Positions 1-8,515 of a stretch of DNA of 32,829 bases are shown here, piece after piece. Positions within the stretch are counted from its first letter, which is position 1; each line of letters begins with the position of its first letter. The notes under the pieces are model-generated. The model saw only the letters and a list, made by a program, of their open reading frames with translations, did no database searches and was not told the origin of the DNA. The translations under genes were made by a program, and so were the position numbers. The DNA comes from Flavobacteriales bacterium TMED191 (GTDB lineage: Bacteria > Bacteroidota > Bacteroidia > Flavobacteriales > TMED113). The stretch lies in assembly GCA_002171975.2 (NCBI GenBank), contig NHIO02000024.1, forward strand, positions 39,699-72,527, read 5' to 3'.

Positions 1-285
1 ATAACCCTTTTTAATTAATGAGTTTTTAATATTATATAAATTTCTAGCATCTTTAATACTCGGAGCTGTTAATCTAATGAGTTCAGCACCCGCTTTAATT
101 AAACTAATTACCTGATTTACAGATGCCTCCGTATCCATTGTATCTGTTGTTGTCATTGACTGTATCCTAATTGGATTACTGCCCCCAATTCCAACCTCAC
201 CCACTAAAACCTCATGGGTTTTTAAGCGTGAGTAATTTGTAATGCTATTACAATAGCTAGTCTTTGTCCAATTCAATTTATTCAA
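1..285 (-). CDS. ispG: 4-hydroxy-3-methylbut-2-enyl diphosphate synthase, N-terminal part (cut by window edge)
   Basis: Reading the minus strand leftward gives 95 codons that match the N-terminus of Bacteroidota IspG (GcpE): YCNSITNYSRLKTHEV, then VGIGGSNPIRIQSMTTTDT, then a segment ending in ELIRLTAPSIKDARNLYNIK. IspG is the iron-sulfur enzyme of the non-mevalonate pathway that reduces MEcPP to HMBPP for isoprenoid synthesis in the cytosol. Only the start of the TIM barrel is visible; the C-terminal Fe-S cysteines lie outside the window. No ATG is available: the likely start is TTG at 285 (a second in-frame TTG is at 276), which overlaps the last codons of the upstream cyclase gene and implies translational coupling. 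Identity is confident, the exact start is not. Confidence 0.9.
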   Translation of the reverse strand, partial: MNKLNWTKTSYCNSITNYSRLKTHEVLVGEVGIGGSNPIRIQSMTTTDTMDTEASVNQVISLIKAGAELIRLTAPSIKDARNLYNIKNSLIKKGY

Positions 286-1030
286 CTTTTTTAAGATTAA
301 AAATTATTGGTCTACTTGGGGATGCATCATTTTCAAAAGGCACAAATTGAAGATTCAATAGAAATAAGCCATCTTTTATTAATTCAGAAACATATATTAG
401 CTCTGTAATTGTGCAATCAATTCTTGGTTGTTTAGGATATCTCCAAAAAGCTTTATGCCCCTCTAAAGCTCCTCCATCTTTTTCCTTATCAATAGAGGGT
501 AAATCTACTAATAAATGTTTTATTCCTATATCTACAATGTATTCTATAGCTGATTTTAAAAAGTATGGAGGGTTGGTATTTGAATAATTTTTAGATTTCT
601 TAAGATCACTATTTGGTAATGTTCTAATTATTAAAGTATCTATATTTTCGTCCTTACTCACCAACTTTTGAATGCTCTCTTTGTTTATTACAAAATCCGA
701 ATTTATATTTACTGGCTTCATTGATATAAGCTTTGAGACAAAAAAGAATTTTGTTAAATTGTCATTTAATGACTCTTTTCTGGACGAAATATGGCCTATA
801 GATTCCGTATGAGTACCATGTGCATGAGGGTTGAAATGTATATTATTAAAATTAACTGGAGCTCCTTCATTTACATCAGCAACCCAATCAACCGTAGAAA
901 CAGGTGATATTTTTAAGTTTGGAACGTGCCATGCTAATACACTATTTGAATGCATAGGTATAGAGAGATCTAAAGGATTATCTAAATCCGCTAAATACTC
1001 TATATTATTATGATAAATAGTCGTTTTCAT
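278..1030 (-). CDS. Cyclase-family (kynurenine formamidase-like) metal-dependent hydrolase
   Basis: This 250-residue protein belongs to the cyclase family (PF04199) that includes kynurenine formamidases. The key motif is NPHAHGTHTESIGH at residues 67-80, a histidine cluster (H69, H71, H74, H80) with E76, matching the metal-binding signature of the subfamily that reads NPHxxGTHTE. A later GGALEGHKAFW segment (about residues 187-197) supplies the usual second conserved His/Glu region. There is no signal peptide, so it should be cytoplasmic. It sits 10 nt after hemW and its 3' end overlaps the ispG start, within a tight leftward cluster. The substrate cannot be read from sequence; tryptophan catabolism is not supported by neighbours. 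Family assignment is firm, function is open. Confidence 0.82.
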   Translation of the reverse strand: MKTTIYHNNIEYLADLDNPLDLSIPMHSNSVLAWHVPNLKISPVSTVDWVADVNEGAPVNFNNIHFNPHAHGTHTESIGHISSRKESLNDNLTKFFFVSKLISMKPVNINSDFVINKESIQKLVSKDENIDTLIIRTLPNSDLKKSKNYSNTNPPYFLKSAIEYIVDIGIKHLLVDLPSIDKEKDGGALEGHKAFWRYPKQPRIDCTITELIYVSELIKDGLFLLNLQFVPFENDASPSRPIIFNLKKVE

Positions 1031-1040
1031 ATTTAATTTG

Positions 1041-2168
1041 TTAAATTAAAAATAATTGAGATGAAATACTATCCGCAAATAATATTCCTTTTTTAGTAAG
1101 ATGTAATATATTTTCTTTTCTTGTAAAAAAACCTGCTCTTTCCAACTTCGATGATTCATTAATAAATTGTTTATATTCCTCATAAGTCATATTATCTGAA
1201 AAAAACTGTAAGTCTAATCCACTAAATGTTCTTACACTTGTAAGAATATGCTCATTCATGATGTTTTTTTTAGTTAAAATTTCCTTTTCATAAAATACTT
1301 GATTTGTTTTTATTTTTTCACAATAAATCGAATTATTTTTTACATTCCACTGCCTGGATTTACCATTATATGAGTGGGCTGAAGGACCAATGCCTAAATA
1401 ATAGGTTTTATTCCAATAATTTTTATTATGTTGAGATTGATAATTTTTAAAAGCAAAATTTGAAAACTCATAATGAATATATCCTGAATCAATTAAAATC
1501 TCACGAGCTTTTAAAAAATGCTTAACTCCTTGGTCAGGATCTAGTGGCTTACATTTATTATTCTTAATAAAATTAAATAAAGCTGTTTTTTTTTCGACTG
1601 TCAAGCAATAACATGAAATGTGTTGAATTTTATATTCTATTAATGTTTGCAAATTACGCGTCCATCCTTCGATGCTTAATTGTGGATATCCGTAGATTAA
1701 ATCCGCATTAACATTTTTTATGTTTGATTCTCTTATAAGGTCCAATGCATCAAGTGCCTGTTTACTATTGTGGGCACGATTCATGAATTTTAGATCCTCA
1801 TCAAAGAAAGACTGAATACCAATACTCAGTCTATTGACACCACAAGTTTGCCACTCACGTAATTTGTTTAATGAAACATCCTCAGGGTTGACCTCAATAG
1901 TACATTCAAATTCCTTATCAATATTATAATTGCTTTTAATTAATTTAAGAATATCAACAATATAATCAACAGGAATAATGGATGGTGTACCGCCTCCAAA
2001 ATAAACTGTATTAATAGTTTGACCCTCTAAATAATTTTTTTGAATAGTTAGCTCTTTTTTTATACAACTTATAACAGTACGCAAATTTTTTAGTGATGTG
2101 GAAAAATGAAAGTCACAATAGTGGCACGCCTGTGAACAAAATGGAATATGAATATATATTCCTGCCAT
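1041..2168 (-). CDS. hemW: HemW, radical SAM heme chaperone
   Basis: A 375-residue radical SAM protein. The N-terminal IYIHIPFCSQACHYCDF carries the CxxxCxxC cluster ligands C11, C15 and C18 (with Y17 before the last Cys), followed by VYFGGGTPS near residues 55-63, a hallmark of the HemN/HemW group. The length and the short C-terminal region with a winged-helix-like end (LERAGFFTRKENILHLTKKG) fit HemW, a heme-binding chaperone for respiratory proteins, rather than true oxygen-independent coproporphyrinogen oxidase HemN, which is longer. The gene starts 2 nt after the histidine kinase stop, so it is very likely co-transcribed. Annotation pipelines often mislabel this family as coproporphyrinogen III oxidase. 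Confidence 0.9.
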   Translation of the reverse strand: MAGIYIHIPFCSQACHYCDFHFSTSLKNLRTVISCIKKELTIQKNYLEGQTINTVYFGGGTPSIIPVDYIVDILKLIKSNYNIDKEFECTIEVNPEDVSLNKLREWQTCGVNRLSIGIQSFFDEDLKFMNRAHNSKQALDALDLIRESNIKNVNADLIYGYPQLSIEGWTRNLQTLIEYKIQHISCYCLTVEKKTALFNFIKNNKCKPLDPDQGVKHFLKAREILIDSGYIHYEFSNFAFKNYQSQHNKNYWNKTYYLGIGPSAHSYNGKSRQWNVKNNSIYCEKIKTNQVFYEKEILTKKNIMNEHILTSVRTFSGLDLQFFSDNMTYEEYKQFINESSKLERAGFFTRKENILHLTKKGILFADSISSQLFLI

Positions 2169-2170
2169 AG

Positions 2171-3310
2171 CTACTTATTTAAAACTATTCTAATAATAGT
2201 CTCTTGATTTGGAGTAGATTTTAATAAACTTACATCTCCCTTATGATAATCTTTAATAATTCGCTTTACTAAAGATAGACCTAATCCCCATCCTCTTTTT
2301 TTTGATGTGAATCCTGGCTCAAAGATCTGCTTGGAAAGAGTTTTCTTAACGCCTCTACCATTATCAATGATATCAATAAAAATTGTTTTCTTATTTTCTA
2401 TTATTTTAACCACAATTTTTCCAGTTTCATTAATTGCGTCCATAGAATTTTTAATAATATTTTCTATAACCCATTCAAATAAATCAAGATTTATTTTAGC
2501 ATTAACTTGTGGAGAATTTGAAATCAATCTTATAGATATTTTTGAAGATGCTCGTTTTTGCATATAATTAATAGAACTATCTAAAACTGGAATTAAGTTA
2601 ATCTTATTTAATTTTGGTAGAGAACCAATCTTAGAAAATCTAGATGCAATTACTGATAACCTTGACAAATCTTTTTCTATTTCAGATGTTACTGATTGTT
2701 CTATTTTATTTTCTTTTAAATACTCTAACCAGCCCAATAAAGATGAAAGGGGTGTCCCTATTTGGTGTGCTGATTCTTTAGCCATGCCTGTCCAAACCTT
2801 ATTCTGTTCTGCAATCCTGGCATTACTAAAAGCAAAATATGCAATAATGATAAAAGCTGCTATAATCGACAAAATAAAAAAAGGAAAATTTTTTAAATTC
2901 TGTAGCAATCTTGAATCCTTATAATAGATGTATTCTTTAGTCCCATTTATTAATTCTATTTCAATTGGAAGATATTTTCTCTTCATTAGCTTGACCTGCT
3001 TTTGCAACTCATCTTCTGTGTGGGGCTTGTTAATATTTCTATGAGCAATTATATCTCCTAGTTCATTGACTTGAATTACAGGGACTGTAGTATTATTATT
3101 AACAACTTCAAAAACAAAACCAACATCGTAATTTGAGTTGTTCATATCCGAAAGCTCTTTTGTTGCTTTGGCCCATAGAGCAACTTTTTTCTGTTCTTCT
3201 ATTTTTAATTTATTTGCAAGATTATTAGTATACCAAAGAGTTGTAGCAACAATACAAAAAGCTAATAAAACCAATAATTTTGACGTATGTCCACTTGATT
3301 TTAATTCCAT
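2171..3310 (-). CDS. Membrane sensor histidine kinase
   Basis: A 379-residue transmembrane histidine kinase. Membrane segments lie at about residues 11-29 and 142-162, enclosing a short extracytoplasmic sensor domain of about 110 residues. The dimerisation box KESAHQIGTPLSSLLGW contains the predicted phospho-acceptor His182 and is the form typical of Bacteroidota. The ATPase domain shows the N box (NIIKNSMDAI), G1 box (DNGRGV) and G2 box (KKRGWGLGLSLVKRI). No HAMP or PAS domain is visible. No response regulator is present in the window, so its partner is encoded elsewhere. It lies 22 nt after the pseudouridine synthase gene and 2 nt before hemW. The signal sensed is unknown. Confidence 0.88.
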   Translation of the reverse strand: MELKSSGHTSKLLVLLAFCIVATTLWYTNNLANKLKIEEQKKVALWAKATKELSDMNNSNYDVGFVFEVVNNNTTVPVIQVNELGDIIAHRNINKPHTEDELQKQVKLMKRKYLPIEIELINGTKEYIYYKDSRLLQNLKNFPFFILSIIAAFIIIAYFAFSNARIAEQNKVWTGMAKESAHQIGTPLSSLLGWLEYLKENKIEQSVTSEIEKDLSRLSVIASRFSKIGSLPKLNKINLIPVLDSSINYMQKRASSKISIRLISNSPQVNAKINLDLFEWVIENIIKNSMDAINETGKIVVKIIENKKTIFIDIIDNGRGVKKTLSKQIFEPGFTSKKRGWGLGLSLVKRIIKDYHKGDVSLLKSTPNQETIIRIVLNK

Positions 3311-3332
3311 GTAACTAAATTAATAAAAGCAA

Positions 3333-4052
3333 CTAACTTATTCGGCTTAATTCTTTCAATTCAAAATTTGTTAAAACTCTCCATTTGCCAAGTAAAAGAT
3401 TTTTCTTTGAAAGACATGCATATTCAACTCTATCCAGTTTTTCAACATTATATCCAAGATGTTCAAAAATTCTTCTAATTATTCTATTCCTTCCTATATG
3501 GATTTCTATCCTTAACTTATTATTGGAACCACAATACTCTAAACCGTCCACTATAACTACTCCATCACTTAAAGTAAGATTATTGATAATGGCATCAAAA
3601 TCTTGTTTACATAAATCTCGATTTAGTTCAACATTATAGATTTTTTTTATTTGGTATTTAGGATGCATTAATTTTTTAGCCAATAAGCCGTCGTTTGTAA
3701 ATAACAACAAGCCTGTAGTATTTCGATCTAACCTACCAACTGGCACCAGTCTCTCTTTGTAAGTGTCTTGAATTAAAGACAAGACTGTTTTTCGTCCTCT
3801 TTCATCACTCATGGTTGTAATATATCCCTTGGGTTTATTTAGTAAAATATATCGTTTTTTCTCGATTGAAATTTTTTTACCATCTACCTCGACAACATCT
3901 TTGTCACTTACCTTCGTACCTAAAGCAGAAATAGTATTACCATTTATTTTAACTCTACCATTTTCGATCAAGAGATCCGCTTTTCTACGTGAGCATATGC
4001 CGCACATAGCTATGAATCGATTTAACCTTATACTAGGATTTTCTTTTTTCAT
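3333..4052 (-). CDS. RsuA/RluB-family pseudouridine synthase
   Basis: A 239-residue rRNA pseudouridine synthase of the RsuA/RluB/RluE/RluF group. An S4 RNA-binding domain occupies about residues 8-55 (LNRFIAMCGICSRRKADLLI), and the catalytic motif VGRLDRNTTGLLLFTND carries the predicted nucleophile Asp109. A C-terminal GRNRIIRRIFEHLGY segment is the conserved end of the fold. Most Bacteroidota homologues that I know carry a long, low-complexity Arg/Gly/Ser-rich N-terminal extension; this one does not. It overlaps the end of the LD-carboxypeptidase gene by 4 nt (ATGA), so translation is coupled. The likely target is the 23S rRNA helix modified by RluB, but RsuA-type 16S modification is not excluded. 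Confidence 0.87.
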   Translation of the reverse strand: MKKENPSIRLNRFIAMCGICSRRKADLLIENGRVKINGNTISALGTKVSDKDVVEVDGKKISIEKKRYILLNKPKGYITTMSDERGRKTVLSLIQDTYKERLVPVGRLDRNTTGLLLFTNDGLLAKKLMHPKYQIKKIYNVELNRDLCKQDFDAIINNLTLSDGVVIVDGLEYCGSNNKLRIEIHIGRNRIIRRIFEHLGYNVEKLDRVEYACLSKKNLLLGKWRVLTNFELKELSRIS

Positions 4053-4972
4053 GACAAATAAGTTATTGAAGAGGATGCTGTAGTTACATTCAGTTCAACT
4101 TCTTTTCCTGTAATAACTGGTTGGTTTTGAGAACTATGACCTATAGGGAAATTAAAACATACCGGATAATCATATTTTTTAACTATGTCATATATTAATT
4201 GGTAAGACGTCTTTCCAAATGAATCTTTGTTGTCTAAAATTGCGGTCATCTGACCAATTACTAAACCCTTTAAACTCTTTAAAATACCTGATCGATCCAT
4301 TGTATAAATCATCCTTTCTAAATGATATAGATACTCATCAACATCTTCTAAAAAAAGAATAGAATTTTTTATTCCATCTATATCTTTTGTTCCTATTAAA
4401 CTATATAATATAGATAAATTGCCGCCGAACAACTTCCCTTTGCATGATCCTAATTTATTTAATTTAAACAGAGGACATTCTAAAGCTTTATAATTTCCTT
4501 GCAGTAAACTAAAAAGGTTAATTACTGAATCAGTATCCGTTGCGCTAAAGTTAAATGGCATAGGACCGTGAATAGCTTGAATATTGTAGTAGGACTTTAC
4601 ATGGCTCAAAATAATTGTTATATCACTAAATCCGACAAGCCATTTTGGGTTTTTACTAAAATAGTCAAAATCTAAACCATCTATAATTTGAATAGTACCA
4701 TAACCTCCGCGTGCAAAAAAAATAGCTTTTGTTTCATCATCATCCAATGCATATTGTAATATTTCTATGCGCTGATCTATAGTCCCTGCAAACACATTAT
4801 GTTTATTAAAATTTTGAGGGTTTACTTTAGCAACAAAACCATTGTCTTCTATAATAGATATTGCATCAGCCACGTCCTTAACAGAAATAAATTTTGCACA
4901 AGCAACAATTTCAATACAATCCCCCTTTTTTAAATTTGGCGGCGCAATAGAATTTATATTATTTATTGTCAT
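4049..4972 (-). CDS. ldcA: LD-carboxypeptidase (peptidase family S66)
   Basis: A 307-residue serine peptidase of family S66, which cleaves the terminal D-Ala from tetrapeptide stems during murein recycling. Conserved regions are [15 protein letters not shown] (residues 87-101), GFSDIT with predicted nucleophile Ser116, [13 protein letters not shown] with Glu209, and [10 protein letters not shown] with His279. These spacings match the Ser-Glu-His triad known from Pseudomonas LdcA. There is no signal peptide, consistent with cytoplasmic recycling. It is the first gene of the leftward cluster and is divergent from metG, with only 40 nt between the two start codons, so the two promoters must be packed back to back. 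Confidence 0.9.
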   Translation of the reverse strand: MTINNINSIAPPNLKKGDCIEIVACAKFISVKDVADAISIIEDNGFVAKVNPQNFNKHNVFAGTIDQRIEILQYALDDDETKAIFFARGGYGTIQIIDGLDFDYFSKNPKWLVGFSDITIILSHVKSYYNIQAIHGPMPFNFSATDTDSVINLFSLLQGNYKALECPLFKLNKLGSCKGKLFGGNLSILYSLIGTKDIDGIKNSILFLEDVDEYLYHLERMIYTMDRSGILKSLKGLVIGQMTAILDNKDSFGKTSYQLIYDIVKKYDYPVCFNFPIGHSSQNQPVITGKEVELNVTTASSSITYLS

Positions 4973-5012
4973 TGTAAATCCTTTACTATACTTTTACACA
5001 ATATACAAAACT

Positions 5013-6698
5013 ATGAGCGACTCATCTAAATTTACTGTTACAGCAGCATTGCCTTATGCTAATGGACCTATTCATATTGGACACCTGGCAGGAGTATATA
5101 TCCCGGGTGACATCTTTGCAAGATATAAAAGAAATATTGGGGATGATGTATTATATGTGTGTGGTTCTGATGAACATGGTGTTCCAATAACTATTAAAGC
5201 AAAAAAAAACGGTATAGAACCACAAGATGTAATAGATAAGTATCATACAATGATTCAAAATTCATTCTTAGAATTTGGGATTTCATTAGATATATATAGT
5301 CGAACATCTAATCAAGAACATCACGAAGTAGCAAAGGAGTTTTTCAAAAAACTACTAGATGATAATAAATTCATAGAAAAAACTACCGAAGAATACTATG
5401 ATGAAAAAGAAAAAACTTTTTTAGCAGATAGATATATTAAGGGAACATGCCCAATTTGTGGATATGAAGATGCATATGGGGACCAATGTGAAAAATGTGG
5501 TGCTAGTCTAGAGCCTTCCGAACTTAAAAATCCTCAATCTGCTCTTAGTGGTGGTAAATTAACTAAAAAAGAAACGTCTCATTGGTACTTACCTTTAGAT
5601 CGGCATGAGGATTGGCTAAAAGATTGGATTATTAAAGAAAATGGAATTAGGTGGAAAAGTAATGTTGTAGGACAATGTAAATCTTGGATTGATTCTGGCC
5701 TGAAAGCTCGAGCAGTCACTAGAGATTTGGACTGGGGCGTTAAGTTACCTATAGAAGATCAAAAAGGCAAAGTATTATATGTCTGGTTTGATGCACCCAT
5801 CGGATATATTTCAGCCACTAAAATCTGGGCTAAGAAAAACAATAAGAACTGGGAGTCATATTGGAAAGATTCTAATACTAAACTAGTTCACTTTATTGGC
5901 AAAGATAATATTGTATTTCACTGTATTATTTTTCCTGCCATGCTAAAGTCCTATGGAGATTTTATTCTTCCTGACAACGTGCCTGCTAATGAGTTCCTTA
6001 ATTTAGAGGGTCGTAAAATATCAACATCCAAAAATTGGGCAGTTTGGTTACATAAATATCTAAAAGACTTTCCTAATCAACAAGATGTACTAAGATACGT
6101 TTTATGTATTAATGCACCTGAAAATAAAGATAATGACTTTACCTGGCTAGACTTTCAGGCAAGAAATAATAATGAATTAGTCGCTATACTAGGAAATTTT
6201 ATCAATCGCGTATTTGTATTATGTCATAAATACTGGGATGGTAAAGTGCCAGGAAAAAATAATTTGGAACAAATTGATGAAGATATAATTTTAAAAATTA
6301 AATCTACACCCAATGTAATTGGAGACTCAATTGATAACTATAAATTTAGATTTGCATTACAAACTTTAATGGATTTAGCAAGATCAGGGAATAAATATTT
6401 AGCTGATACTGAACCATGGAAATTATTTAAACAATCAGACAAAAAAGCAAGAACAGAAACAATTTTAAATATTAGTATCCATATTACCGCATCATTATCT
6501 ATTCTTTGTGAACCATTTATGCCTTTTACAGCACAAAAGTTGAAAAATATGCTAAACATAAAGAGCTCTAAATGGTCATGCGCTAGTGATATAAATCAAA
6601 TCCCCGCAGGACATCAATTAAATTCTCCAAAACTATTGTTTTCAAGGATTGAAGATGAACAAATTGAAAATCAAATCAACAAATTAAAACAATCATAA
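5013..6698 (+). CDS. metG: Methionyl-tRNA synthetase, short form without C-terminal tRNA-binding domain
   Basis: Class I aminoacyl-tRNA synthetase charging tRNA-Met. HIGH is present at residues 21-24, a zinc knuckle at C146, C149, C159 and C162, and the KMSKS equivalent KISTSK at 335-340. The anticodon-binding helical domain follows. The reading frame is open back to 4842, but that extension overlaps ldcA on the other strand; the ATG at 5013 directly precedes [17 protein letters not shown], the normal family start. At 561 residues it ends at [18 protein letters not shown], exactly where most Bacteroidota MetG proteins (as I recall about 680 residues) continue into a linker and an OB-fold tRNA-binding dimerisation domain. 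No remnant of that domain is visible downstream. Confidence 0.95.
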   Translation: MSDSSKFTVTAALPYANGPIHIGHLAGVYIPGDIFARYKRNIGDDVLYVCGSDEHGVPITIKAKKNGIEPQDVIDKYHTMIQNSFLEFGISLDIYSRTSNQEHHEVAKEFFKKLLDDNKFIEKTTEEYYDEKEKTFLADRYIKGTCPICGYEDAYGDQCEKCGASLEPSELKNPQSALSGGKLTKKETSHWYLPLDRHEDWLKDWIIKENGIRWKSNVVGQCKSWIDSGLKARAVTRDLDWGVKLPIEDQKGKVLYVWFDAPIGYISATKIWAKKNNKNWESYWKDSNTKLVHFIGKDNIVFHCIIFPAMLKSYGDFILPDNVPANEFLNLEGRKISTSKNWAVWLHKYLKDFPNQQDVLRYVLCINAPENKDNDFTWLDFQARNNNELVAILGNFINRVFVLCHKYWDGKVPGKNNLEQIDEDIILKIKSTPNVIGDSIDNYKFRFALQTLMDLARSGNKYLADTEPWKLFKQSDKKARTETILNISIHITASLSILCEPFMPFTAQKLKNMLNIKSSKWSCASDINQIPAGHQLNSPKLLFSRIEDEQIENQINKLKQS

Positions 6699-6745
6699 GC
6701 AATATAATTATAATATTTAGGGCTTACTGGGTGTTTAAAAATTAT

Positions 6746-6753
6746 TATATTCA
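6746..6753 (+). promoter_or_regulatory. Bacteroidota -7 element, TATATTCA
   Basis: TATATTCA ends 4 nt before the ATG at 6758. It matches the Bacteroidota -7 consensus TAnnTTTG at six of eight positions counting the two free ones, and has the same 4-nt spacing to the start codon as several other genes in this window. Predicted leader is essentially absent. Confidence 0.4.
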
Positions 6754-6757
6754 CTAA

Positions 6758-7204
6758 ATGAAATCTAAACTTTTCTTACTATCTGTAATAATGCCATTGA
6801 TTATATTCTCTCAAAATCAATTAGTAAAAGAGACATACAAAAATGGACAGGTGAAATCTGAACACATCTTTAATAAGGATGAACTTGAAATAATAAAAAC
6901 ATATCACAAAAATGGACAATTAAAATTTCAAAAATATATAAATGATAGTCTTATAGAAGAGTATTATAAAAATGGGCAGTTAAGTTATCGTAAGATTCAA
7001 AATGAAAAACAACTTTTAGAAGAAGCATACTCAAAAAATGGTGACCTAATAATTCAATTGATAAATAATGAAATTACATTCAGTGCACATGAGAATGCTT
7101 TTAATAACTTAAACGGAATAAAACACAAAAGAGAAAATAGTAATCATCACCACGGACATAGTCATGATCATCACCATGACCATGGTCATGGACATAGCCA
7201 TTAA
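6758..7204 (+). CDS. Exported MORN-type repeat protein with histidine-rich tail
   Basis: A 148-residue exported protein. The signal peptide is MKSKLFLLSVIMPLIIFSQ, with cleavage likely before Gln19 or just after. The body holds at least three repeats of the MORN_2 (YwqK-like) type, each containing YKNGQ(V/L): YKNGQVKSE, YHKNGQLKFQ and YYKNGQLSYR, and a fourth degenerate SKNGDLIIQ. The last 20 residues are dominated by histidine (12 His among NHHHGHSHDHHHDHGHGHSH), a composition typical of zinc, nickel or copper buffering. It sits 5 nt before the PLP enzyme gene, so the two may be co-transcribed. YwqK is often annotated as an antitoxin, but repeats alone do not support that role here. Function unknown; periplasmic or surface metal binding is inference. 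Confidence 0.75.
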   Translation: MKSKLFLLSVIMPLIIFSQNQLVKETYKNGQVKSEHIFNKDELEIIKTYHKNGQLKFQKYINDSLIEEYYKNGQLSYRKIQNEKQLLEEAYSKNGDLIIQLINNEITFSAHENAFNNLNGIKHKRENSNHHHGHSHDHHHDHGHGHSH

Positions 7205-7209
7205 AAATT

Positions 7210-8442
7210 ATGAAAGCAGAATCACATATGATGTCCTTCGGATATAATCCCGACTGGAGCGAGGGATCAGTAAAACCACCTATTTTTCAAACATCAACAT
7301 TTGTTTTTAAAACAGCTGAAGAAGGAAAGCGTTTTTTTGAAGTAGCATATGGTAAAGATAGTTTGAAAAAACATGAGCAAATAGGGCTTATTTACTCTAG
7401 AATAAATAACCCAAACATGCAAATTCTTGAAGAGCGTCTAGCAATACTAGAAGACTCTCAAGAAGCTGCAGCATTCGAAAGTGGGATGAGTGCTATATCA
7501 ACAACAATGCTAGCTTACCTAAAACCTGGGGACTTAATTCTCTATAGTAAACCTACATACGGAGGTACTCACCATTTTATTAATAATTTTTTAGCTGATA
7601 TTGGAGTTGAATCAAAAGGCTTTAATAATGACACTAATATTGAAGAATTATGGAACGATTTAGAAAATCAAAATCTGACTTCTAAATTAAAGATGATTTA
7701 TATTGAAACCCCGGCAAATCCCACTAACGCACTTTTTGACTTAAATATTATTAAGTTCTTCAAAGAAAGAATAGAGAAGAAGTATGGCCATAATATTATT
7801 GCGGTTGTTGATAATACATATTTGGGACCAATTTGGCAAAAGCCATTAGATTTTGGAGCAGATCTAGTATGTTATTCAGCTACAAAATTCTTAAATGGTC
7901 ATAGTGATGTTATTGCAGGTGCAGTTATGGGCAGTCATGAAAGTATATTACCAATTAAAACTCTACGTACATTTCTTGGTAGCATGATAGCTCCATATAC
8001 GGCATGGCTATTAACAAGAAGTCTAGAAACACTACATATTAGAATGAATCAACAAGAAAAAAACGCAAGGAAACTAGTTGATTTTTTAATTAAACACCCA
8101 AAAGTAAAAAATGTGTTTTATCCAGGACTACCAAACATGGGGCAAAAGCAAGTAGATATATATAAGTCTCAATGCCTCACAGGTGGTGCTATGATTGGTT
8201 TTACAATAGAAGAAAGTGAAGCTAGCGCATTTAAGCTTTTAAATTCACTTAAACTAATTAAGTTGGCGGTTAGTTTAGGAAGTAATGAAAGTCTTGCTCA
8301 ACACCCTTATTCAATGACACACACTGATGTACCAGATGATGAAAAAAAAGAAATAGGAATTAGTGAAGGCTTAATTAGATTAAGTGTAGGAATTGAAAAC
8401 TATAATGATCTAATTGATGATTTATCACAAGCACTTAAGTAG
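7210..8442 (+). CDS. Cystathionine gamma-synthase / methionine gamma-lyase family PLP enzyme
   Basis: A 410-residue enzyme of the Cys/Met metabolism PLP family (PF01053). YSRINNPN (residues 62-69) is the phosphate-binding region contributed to the partner subunit, ETPANPT (166-172) and DNTY (201-204) line the cofactor site, and CYSATKFLNGHSDVIAG contains the Schiff-base Lys226. SVGIEN near the C-terminus is also conserved. The N-terminal MSFGYNPDWSEGSVKPPI and the FEVAYGK insert are typical of a Bacteroidota subgroup named only 'cystathionine gamma-synthase family protein'. Sequence alone does not separate gamma-synthase from gamma-lyase activity. It is cytoplasmic, and its gene follows the histidine-rich protein after 5 nt. 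A strong terminator lies just downstream. Confidence 0.88.
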   Translation: MKAESHMMSFGYNPDWSEGSVKPPIFQTSTFVFKTAEEGKRFFEVAYGKDSLKKHEQIGLIYSRINNPNMQILEERLAILEDSQEAAAFESGMSAISTTMLAYLKPGDLILYSKPTYGGTHHFINNFLADIGVESKGFNNDTNIEELWNDLENQNLTSKLKMIYIETPANPTNALFDLNIIKFFKERIEKKYGHNIIAVVDNTYLGPIWQKPLDFGADLVCYSATKFLNGHSDVIAGAVMGSHESILPIKTLRTFLGSMIAPYTAWLLTRSLETLHIRMNQQEKNARKLVDFLIKHPKVKNVFYPGLPNMGQKQVDIYKSQCLTGGAMIGFTIEESEASAFKLLNSLKLIKLAVSLGSNESLAQHPYSMTHTDVPDDEKKEIGISEGLIRLSVGIENYNDLIDDLSQALK

Positions 8443-8464
8443 ATAGACTATATTTTCTACCATA

Positions 8465-8493
8465 AAAAAAGGGGCTCACTTGAGCCCCTTTTT
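8465..8493. terminator. Bidirectional intrinsic terminator
   Basis: A perfect inverted repeat with the core GGGGCTC-ACTT-GAGCCCC (8471-8488), flanked by an A run on the left and a T run on the right. It would terminate both the rightward PLP-enzyme transcript and the leftward-transcribed giant repeat gene that converges on it (stop at 8516). Confidence 0.93.
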
Positions 8494-8515
8494 ATTTCTA
8501 GCAATTAGTTACTAA

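Noticed and set aside
4842..5012. An N-terminal extension of MetG
   Set aside because: The extension overlaps the 5' part of the divergent ldcA gene and precedes the normal family start; it is an open frame without coding support.
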